Notes under the pieces: model-generated | Database searches by the model: none | Told to the model about the DNA's origin: nothing | Seen by the model: only the letters and a program-made list of their open reading frames with translations | Shown here: piece by piece, positions 59,701 through 64,000 of the stretch | Layout of the letters: each line of letters begins with the position of its first letter | Numbering within the stretch: the first letter of the stretch is position 1 | Program-made: the position numbers and the translations under genes | Origin: Molanna angustata | Lineage: Eukaryota > Arthropoda > Insecta > Trichoptera > Molannidae | Direction: 5' to 3' | NCBI GenBank assembly: GCA_963576475.1 | Contig: OY754981.1 | Location: forward strand, 25,009,411 to 25,073,410 | DNA length: 64,000 bases

Positions 59701-62700
59701 TACTCATAGTTAAGTGGTGTAAACTACGTTAAGTGTATATTATAAATAAAATAATATTTGACTTGTTATTTATTTCTTTAGTGTGATTTTATTGCATTCA
59801 CTTCGTTTTATTTAACTCTGATACATTTATCGATGATTGTCACAGAACAATATATCGAAGGATTAATGTGGCAGGATATATTAATAAAGTGGTAGGTATG
59901 AGTCGCTAAAATAAAGGTTATGTATATATCAAAATCCTGAACAATCGTCAAGCATATACCAACGTAGTAAAACAATTGACTATTGTAGGTATAAAAAATT
60001 ACTTGTAGGAACTCAGTTCTCTACCGAACTCCGTTTAAATGTACGAATCTAATTTCAACAAACCCCGCACTGAGTAGTTCTTGTGTTTCAAATGAAATAA
60101 ATGTATAAACCTGACCTCCAGATTATAGGCTAAAATTCTGACCTTTTCAAATATTTAACGGGTTGAACAATAAAATTTAGAAGAGATAAATAATCAAACA
60201 ATATAACATATTATATGCCTCGTTAAATATGATCTGCATGAGATATGAGTTAGAATTATGTGGTTATTTTTGTTGCCATAACAAAAAAATAATTTATTAT
60301 AATGAATCTTAAATATTATGGCTAACGTCTGTCAAACCCCTTCGCATTATAATGAACACCAATAGTAGGTACACTTTAATTAGTGGAATAATATTAGAAA
60401 GAATTAGTCTCATTATAATAAAATAGTGGGCGTAACAGTATAGTTACCAAAAGATGATATATTATTTGGTTCTTAATCAGATAAACTTAATTGTTGCCAC
60501 ATTATTAACTGAACATTTACCGATATGATGCAGATGAAATTTTATCTTATTTTCTGATTACGAACGGTCATTAAACGTGGAATTGGTCGATGGTATGTAT
60601 TATCAAAACAAACGTTTCTCAAAACGAAATTGTGGAAAAGAAACAGTCTACAGTAGCCCTGGACAAAATGCGACCTGCCACGTGTTTCAAATGGCCCGCG
60701 AGCAATATACGTGAAAACCAGAAGAAAAAAATCTTTAAACTTGACTACAATATTGGCACGCATTGCAATTGCAATAAAAAGAAAAACATACTGAAAATTT
60801 CTCGCTGCACTACTACACTTTTTTTTTCTTTTATTTTATTTATCGAAACAAGAAAACTGAACTTTTCTCGCTGCGCAGACATTTTTGAATTTGGTATATC
60901 GAAATAAAAAAAAAAAAAAAGAAATATTTCTAGCGGTGTGTATTTTTTTTTATTCGATGTATTGAAATGAATACAAGAAAACTGACATAAGCTCGCTACG
61001 CGGACTTTGATTTGATTTATCGAAATAAACAAATGAAAAATTGAATTTACTAGCTGAGCGAATTTTGCGCTGAGCCAAAGAAATCAAAACCCACGTGATT
61101 ACCCATATCATGGATATAATTATCATATGGAGTTCTATGACATCTAAAGATATTATAGAACTCCATATAATAATTATATCCATGATATGGGTAATCGTGA
61201 GGGTTATGATTTCGCCGGTTGGACCAAACATGCCCCCCTGTAAATTTCTCGTAGCACGGATTTTTTTTTCTTGAGAATAACCAAAGGTAAATCGATTTTT
61301 TTTGCTGTGCGCCAATATTTTTTGTTTTATAAATGAATTATATATAAAATAATAAAAAAATATTTATTTCTTAATATTTGTAGAATTCACAATTTAAATT
61401 TCTATGTCCTATTTACCTATATTGCTTTTTTTATATTGTACATCGCAATATTTAATAATTTCTGTGGTACCTACCTAAGTTTTTTTTTTTTCTTTTTTTT
61501 ATTTTCTTTTTAAATTACCTGTTATTCTTATTTATAATATATTGGTATGTCCTCTCTTTCTGATAAATTTATTTGTATAATATGTAAAATATATAAATAA
61601 GTCGTAGGTATACTAAATAAATAAATGATAATTTATAATATCTATAAACTGTACAACATATAGTTTGATACGTCAATAGCTATCAGGATAATTCTACCAA
61701 GTTTAATTATTAAATCTTTGTATGATAATTGTTGAAAAATGTTTGATAATTGCTAAACTATTTCCTAGTAGTATTCACAAATAACAACTATTTAAGTCAT
61801 CTAAGGATGAACTTGAATTGAAATTAATATCTCAAAGGTAATAAATATGAAGTTTTTGTTATCATTACATCTTCTCAAAACTGATCAGTGTGATCTTTGA
61901 CCTTCTATGTTTTATGTGTTCAAATAGGCTATCCAGATTGGTACTTATATTTAACAACTAGTATTACAAAATCACATTAATGGATTATAAAGATAAAACG
62001 TAAATTGGAAATGTTCAATATATTTATAGCTTAATTATTTTCGTACAATTAAATATGGGCTTTAATAATATATTAATGAATGGTGTATGACGTGATGTTT
62101 ACGTTCTGAAATCACGGTTTTCAAAAAAATACGCCTTACAGTACAATATAAAAATTCTAAGTTGTACGAATTTAATCAAAATTTTAAAAAGTGAAAAGAT
62201 GACTCCTTAGATTATATATGATACAGATACCTAGTCAGCGCAATCAATGTATGCCAACTAAAACTACGCTGAAACAGACGAATTTCACTCGCCCGGCCGT
62301 ATACGTACACCTACCGATACGCACACCTACATAATACGTAGACCAACCGATCTACCGCCTCACACACACATAAAAAAATTGGCATACATTTGAATTCGAA
62401 ATTTGTATTACACGCGGCTTCTGTACATTATAATTCTATGGATGACTCAATAATAAATATGCAGACCCAAAAATCGCCGAAAAAAATAAACATAAAAAAA
62501 TAAACAATGAAATTCTGATGTACATAGTTAAATGTAAAACACTTTTTTGATTCTACGTGTATTTTATTTATGCGATAGGCCTATTTCGCCTTGTTAGGGC
62601 ATTTACGAGCTTATGACTATTTTGACAATTTTTACTTTTATTTATAGATTAAAACTGCGACTAATTATGTAGTTGGAGCATACAGGACAAAGTAAGTAAA

Positions 62701-63015
62701 TAAATTTATTTTTATTGCTCTTCATTATATCAATAGTCAATAGTTTTAAATGACCAATCACAAGAACCTGAGAATCAAACGCCAGATTTTTTTTTTCAAA
62801 TTTAAGAGAAAATCTTAATACTTTACTTACTTTTTATCTATGTGTTTGATCTTCATATCCATGGAGTGTATTGTGGTGAAGACATTGGTAGCTCCTTGTA
62901 CCACACACTCTCTGGTCTCTGGCATCGCCACAGGAGAACAGGACGCCAGGAAGACGGGCTCGTTCCTGCTACACAATGGCAGGAAGGACAAGAAGTGACC
63001 TCGAACCAGTACCAC
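44479..63015 (-). CDS. dys: dysfusion-like bHLH-PAS transcription factor, 3' part
   Basis: Six exons on the minus strand: 63015-62831, 56107-56001, 55884-55731, 55123-54716, 45716-45405 and 44755-44479. They join in frame to 480 codons plus a stop, with GT..AG introns. The fragment covers the end of PAS-A (FLSFLPLCSRNEPVFLASC), the whole of PAS-B (about residues 44-155, including GEFYLEYEKSEL and WYQLLHWE), an ANSWLYHYYSVQSKL segment and a His/Ser/Pro-rich C-terminal region. Family knowledge: Dysfusion is nuclear, dimerises with Tango/ARNT, and acts in tracheal fusion cells and leg joints in Drosophila. Its vertebrate relative is NPAS4. The bHLH and the start of PAS-A are outside the window. 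The assignment rests on recalled PAS-B wording. Another NPAS4-type name is possible, but a bHLH-PAS factor is secure. Confidence 0.85.
44900..45255 (-). pseudogene. RTE fragment in dys intron
   Basis: Minus-strand codons read MKKDVIIRMNVNTMRWFGRL, then ERMNEDRLMKKIYKADRNGI, and after stops end near VAFGSLCFP. This matches the RTE C-terminal block (RWFGH-ERM..R..K..Y.A..G..GRGR). It carries frameshifts and stops. A second piece lies at 53045-53262. Confidence 0.65.
45405..45716 (-). CDS. dys: dys exon: C-terminal region with basic patch
   Basis: The acceptor CACCCGACAG precedes ATATGTCCCG, giving RYVPQPDTDLKMSDPRD. It contains a basic HHRKRRHSESLAKLE patch, a possible nuclear-localisation-like stretch, then VVVEGGGTLLTLTHPSERHR and WNPSPPWSDTTLQKVPQ. 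The donor is CAAGG|GTAATT. It follows a 9.0-kb intron. Confidence 0.8.
45936..46463. mobile_element. GC-rich insertion with 14-bp duplication
   Basis: ATGCAGGTATGAAA occurs at 45922-45935 and again at 46464-46477, bounding 528 bp of sequence far richer in GC than the intron around it. A 14-bp duplication fits target-primed reverse transcription. Long but overlapping frames on both strands (such as 46168-46554 and 46196-46516) reflect GC content, and I recognise no family in them. There is no poly-A tail. It is probably a 5'-truncated non-LTR or SINE-like element. Confidence 0.6.
46478..46987. other. dys intron, AT-rich
   Basis: No recognisable feature. Confidence 0.4.
46988..47457 (+). pseudogene. 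CR1/Jockey-like retrotransposon 3' coding end
   Basis: After a frameshift near 47050, codons read NTLDAVQRRAIRLIDDPSLT, then LQSLEHRRRVGILSLFYRYY, ELASLVPPPPTRNRVTRF and AARLWNDLPNSVFPPSYKP. This is the conserved C-terminal region found after RT in CR1/Jockey-like elements (SLEHRR..G..LFY-YY and LWN-LP). Only this end remains. It lies in a dys intron in the opposite orientation to the gene. Confidence 0.7.
47458..49572. other. dys intron, unassigned
   Basis: An 87-codon plus-strand frame at 47651-47914 (MEEDERPVFLINQLTLPQVY...) has no family I recognise and may be chance or an old fragment. The rest is AT-rich. Confidence 0.35.
49573..49745 (+). repeat. tRNA-derived SINE family A
   Basis: Plus-strand copy in a dys intron. 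GGCAGAGCTGTTTGCGCG and GGCTAGTAATC mark the tRNA-like head, with a mutated B box (GATTTCGAATCC). The body and T-rich end follow. Confidence 0.65.
49746..51026. other. dys intron with an RTE end fragment
   Basis: At 50392-50433 plus-strand codons read VWRSVLFAYPDRGSA and a stop, the terminal block of RTE ORFs. A G-run of about 14 bases lies near 50878. Otherwise AT-rich. Confidence 0.4.
51027..51966. mobile_element. Harbinger-type MITE, copy 2
   Basis: A 940-bp copy without the nested hairpin. It has the same ends as copy 1 and is flanked by ATA at 51024-51026 and 51967-51969. It matches copy 1 closely across its length and lies in the 9-kb dys intron. Confidence 0.75.
52367..52455. repeat. 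89-bp direct repeat, left
   Basis: Identical to 52833-52921 over 89 bp. The two copies bracket 377 bp containing an RT-end fragment. Confidence 0.85.
52456..52832 (+). mobile_element. Retrotransposon fragment between 89-bp repeats
   Basis: Coding starts exactly at the junction: PEQTSEHILWECTNF continues with RRELYDDVRG and ends near 52683. The T-x-E-H-I-L-x-E-C pattern is the Cys/His finger at the end of non-LTR RT ORFs. A 3' region ending GGGTGGTGGTGGGGGAAG follows, without poly-A. The exact 89-bp repeats on both sides look like an unusually long target-site duplication. Confidence 0.6.
52833..52921. repeat. 89-bp direct repeat, right
   Basis: The second copy of the flanking repeat, with no difference found from 52367-52455. 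Confidence 0.85.
53045..53262 (-). pseudogene. RTE fragment in dys intron
   Basis: Similar base for base to parts of 44980-45240 (CGTGCCATCC, CAGGCGATCCTCATTCATTC, CCAAACCATCTCA). It is the minus-strand RTE C-terminal coding region with many stops. Confidence 0.55.
53590..54515. repeat. 51-bp minisatellite
   Basis: About 17 imperfect copies of a unit containing TTACCAACAGTCTAAAACG, TAGTTAGAAACCATATG and CTCACTATAGAGGTG. Some units are deleted or have TGTTCACTGTAGA variants. It sits in a dys intron just downstream, in gene orientation, of the 54716 donor. Confidence 0.85.
54716..55123 (-). CDS. dys: dys exon: post-PAS linker and low-complexity region
   Basis: The acceptor CTTTTCAG precedes TGAGAGTGAAG. 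The joined codon AG|T gives Ser in VLSESEASIMLANSWLYHYY. After that the exon is Tyr-, His- and Ser-rich (SFSPSPYAINQESPYSQHS, HHHMMNGSEQ, DYSRHSSSYTPNS), probably a disordered activation region. I chose the donor AATGAAAG|GTTCGT because it gives phase agreement with the next exon. GTTCGT is a weak donor, so the exact end is slightly uncertain. Confidence 0.8.
55238..55388 (-). repeat. SINE family B, diverged
   Basis: Minus-strand head AGCTCAGTTCGTTAGATATC with a B-box trace (GATCGATTCC), and a tail complementary to ACGCACCCAAAAAAATAA. It fills most of the dys intron between 55123 and 55731. Confidence 0.5.
55731..55884 (-). CDS. dys: dys exon: PAS-B C-terminal half
   Basis: The acceptor CTTTAG precedes TTACTCAATC. 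The joined codon A|TT gives Ile, so the protein reads RLITQSEQERSCILLLRLQ and continues to WLWIHAVLQVKDNMEN and PVIVCTNQVL. WIHAVLQVKDN is a strong match to dysfusion/NPAS4 PAS-B. The donor is TTAAG|GTAAAT. The intron upstream is only 116 bp. Confidence 0.85.
56001..56107 (-). CDS. dys: dys exon: PAS-B core
   Basis: The acceptor TTGACAG precedes TGGCGAA. The joined codon AA|T gives Asn before GEFYLEYEKSELQGVSWYQ and LLHWECIREAQSKHRL. The donor is A|GTGAGT. The preceding intron is 6.7 kb. Confidence 0.85.
56285..56450. mobile_element. Foldback MITE, copy 4
   Basis: Arms carry AAACCATCCATGTTTACCC and its inverse, with the GGATATAATTATCTTATGG core and right end CCAGACTTGCCCCCC. The left terminal G run is missing. 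Confidence 0.7.
56540..56655 (-). repeat. Family D fragment, inverted
   Basis: The inverse of the family D head (CTGACAGGTCGTGAGCCC, AGATGCCTTGA, AATATTCCAACTT). Confidence 0.45.
56656..58074. other. dys intron, AT-rich
   Basis: Nothing recognisable. Confidence 0.4.
58075..58179. repeat. Head-to-head tRNA-like halves
   Basis: GGCCTTCGTGGCTCAGTTAG at 58075 and its near-inverse CAACTGAGCTACGAAGGCC ending at 58179 face each other across about 38 bp. Each arm is the A-box half of a tRNA-like SINE B head. No B box remains, so it is not a tRNA gene. Confidence 0.65.
58180..58856. other. dys intron, AT-rich
   Basis: Nothing recognisable. Confidence 0.4.
58857..59115 (+). repeat. Repeat family D, copy 3
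   Basis: Head AACATCTCAATAGAGACGAAG to the GACGGTGTCTCGC tail. It lacks the roughly 80-bp central part present in copies 1 and 2. Confidence 0.6.
59150..59225 (-). repeat. RTE-type 3' tail
   Basis: Carries the same TTGCC..GGCAA hairpin block as the other tails. Confidence 0.4.
59226..59620. other. dys intron, AT-rich
   Basis: Nothing recognisable. Confidence 0.4.
59621..59749. repeat. Long near-perfect palindrome
   Basis: Arms of about 61 bp (59621-59681 and 59689-59749) with only two or three mismatches and a 7-bp loop. They contain CACTTAACGTAGTTTACACC. Probably a foldback MITE. Confidence 0.75.
59750..61082. other. dys intron, AT-rich with CTCGCTGCGC repeats
   Basis: Between 60800 and 61060 a motif CTCGCTGCGCAGAC / TATCGAAATAAA recurs about every 65-105 bp, a diverged tandem repeat. 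No gene was recognised. Confidence 0.4.
61083..61240. mobile_element. Foldback MITE, copy 5
   Basis: A nearly complete hairpin with arms CGTGATTACCCATATCATGG and its inverse, the GGATATAATTATCATATGG core, and right end CCAAACATGCCCCCC. It is nested in the diverged tandem repeat. Confidence 0.75.
61241..62830. other. dys intron, AT-rich
   Basis: Contains a less AT-rich stretch at 62230-62370 with repeated TACGTACACCTAC-like motifs. No known element or binding site can be assigned. Confidence 0.4.
62831..63015 (-). CDS. dys: dys exon: end of PAS-A and start of PAS-B
   Basis: The acceptor is TTATGTCCACAG before GTGGTACTGG, and the exon starts in phase 0. The donor is AAAAA|GTAAGT, leaving two bases of a codon. 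It reads VVLVRGHFLSFLPLCSRNEP and continues to FTTIHSMDMKIKHIDK. The 61 full codons show no stop. Upstream exons lie beyond the right edge. Confidence 0.85.
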
Positions 63016-63110
63016 CTGTGGACATAACAAATTCTCAAATAGAATCACGCCGAGTTGTTTTCAGTAAAAGAGAACCGATCGCCAATTTACAGTTTTTGTT
63101 TACTATCTTT

Positions 63111-63735
63111 AATAGGGATGAGAAAAAGTCTTGAAAGTCTTGGTCTTGATCTTACGAGACTTACAAGACCATGACCACGTATGTCGCTGCAAGATCAAAA
63201 CCAAGACTAGGGAGTGCAAGACTAAAATCAGGCTATGCTATACTAAGAGTCTTGCAAAATTTTATAAACCTATTTATATTTAATCAAAAAGAAAGCAATT
63301 AACTACACACTATCGACATAATAACTATAATTTATAGTAGAGAGAAGACGGAGAAAAAGAATATCGTGGCTTAAAAAATCTCAGATAGTGTCTCGGAATT
63401 TCGGATGTGGCGTCACTAATTACATATGTAGGTTGGCGCAAGATTGTGATGATTTTGGTGTGATGGTCACCAACCTCCGATAGAAGCGGCACAAGAGGAA
63501 GAAAAAGATAGATATAATACTATAAATTGGTGTTTTTGTCATATTTCATTGTCATTACTGAATTTTAACAGATAAATAAAAATATTTTTGTAAAAGTTCA
63601 AGGTCTCTAAAAGTCCTGCAAGACTTGCAAAGACCATGACCAAGACTCGATCGAGTATTCAAAGCCAAGACCACGTATATATGTTCATGACCAAGACCAC
63701 CCTATTCTCGGTCTTGCATTTGCTCATCACTATTC
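63111..63735. repeat. AGTCTTG-rich repeat with RTE remnant
   Basis: The ends are roughly inverted: TAGGGATGAGAAAAAGTCTTG on the left, and TAGTGATGAGCAAATGCAAG on the other strand of the right end. GTCTTG/CAAGAC motifs are dense at both sides. The middle (63340-63510) reads as a degraded RTE C-terminal block (GRRRKRISWLKNLR-like, with stops). No matching target duplication was seen. Confidence 0.45.
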
Positions 63736-64000
63736 TTCATATATTTTGTAGTGTAATTTGCAATATAAATCCTGTTATTCTGATTTTATAACTAGTGACA
63801 CGCGAATGTGAACATTTTTACAAATATTTTAGTGACCTTAGAAAATTTATAAACACATAAGTTTCTACAATATTTTTATTAAATAACTTGAATCCGAAGC
63901 GTAAAATAAGAAACAGTTTCAATTAACGGATTAAAGACTGCAGACTTAAATAAATATTTTTAATTTTCTGCATACGCAATCAATAACAAGCTGCCACGAT
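63736..64000. other. Right edge, dys upstream intron
   Basis: AT-rich. The last 20 bases, CAATAACAAGCTGCCACGAT, may begin another SINE B tail that is cut by the window edge. Confidence 0.35.

Overview
The window looks like AT-rich, repeat-dense chromosomal DNA of an insect. No species name can be read from it. The evidence is one spliced host gene with insect-type exons, several retrotransposon classes (Penelope-like, copia, Jockey/CR1-like, RTE), tRNA-derived SINEs, MITEs and long microsatellites. There are no prokaryotic features.

The only host gene I can support is on the minus strand between 63015 and 44479: the 3' part of a bHLH-PAS transcription factor gene, best matched to dysfusion (dys, the insect relative of vertebrate NPAS4). 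Six exons join in frame at GT..AG introns, with phases agreeing at every junction, to give 480 codons. They cover the end of PAS-A, PAS-B and a low-complexity C-terminal region. The bHLH exons lie beyond 64000. Its introns, two of them 9.0 and 6.7 kb, are filled with repeats.

1-20 kb is a mosaic of small repeats: a Harbinger-type MITE with a nested hairpin MITE, two tRNA-SINE families (called A and B here), a repeat family C often next to SINE A, family D, three head-to-tail truncated non-LTR copies (8.1-10.0 kb), and TA, CA and 17-bp repeats. 20.1-22.5 kb is a very uniform 103-bp satellite. 24.3-26.6 kb is a 5'-truncated Jockey/CR1-like retrotransposon with an intact reverse transcriptase frame.

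28.8-38.1 kb is the most complex block. A minus-strand Penelope-like element (PLE) faces a plus-strand copy, and an inverted copy of the PLE 3' end sits between them. Each of the three PLE termini carries a 59-nt hammerhead ribozyme motif. The plus copy is split between its RT and its GIY-YIG endonuclease by a 5.0-kb insertion with TG..CA ends and a 4-bp ACTG duplication. That insertion carries antisense remnants of a protein kinase resembling S6KL/RSKL, and these are themselves split by a copia element with identical 169-bp LTRs, a 5-bp duplication and a deleted RT.

38-44 kb holds RTE fragments, a TTAA-flanked MITE, a very long TTTA microsatellite and AT-rich sequence that probably includes the dys 3' UTR. 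44-64 kb is dys, with intronic RTE and CR1-like pieces, a second Harbinger MITE copy, a GC-rich insertion with a 14-bp duplication, an RT fragment between 89-bp direct repeats, and a 51-bp minisatellite.
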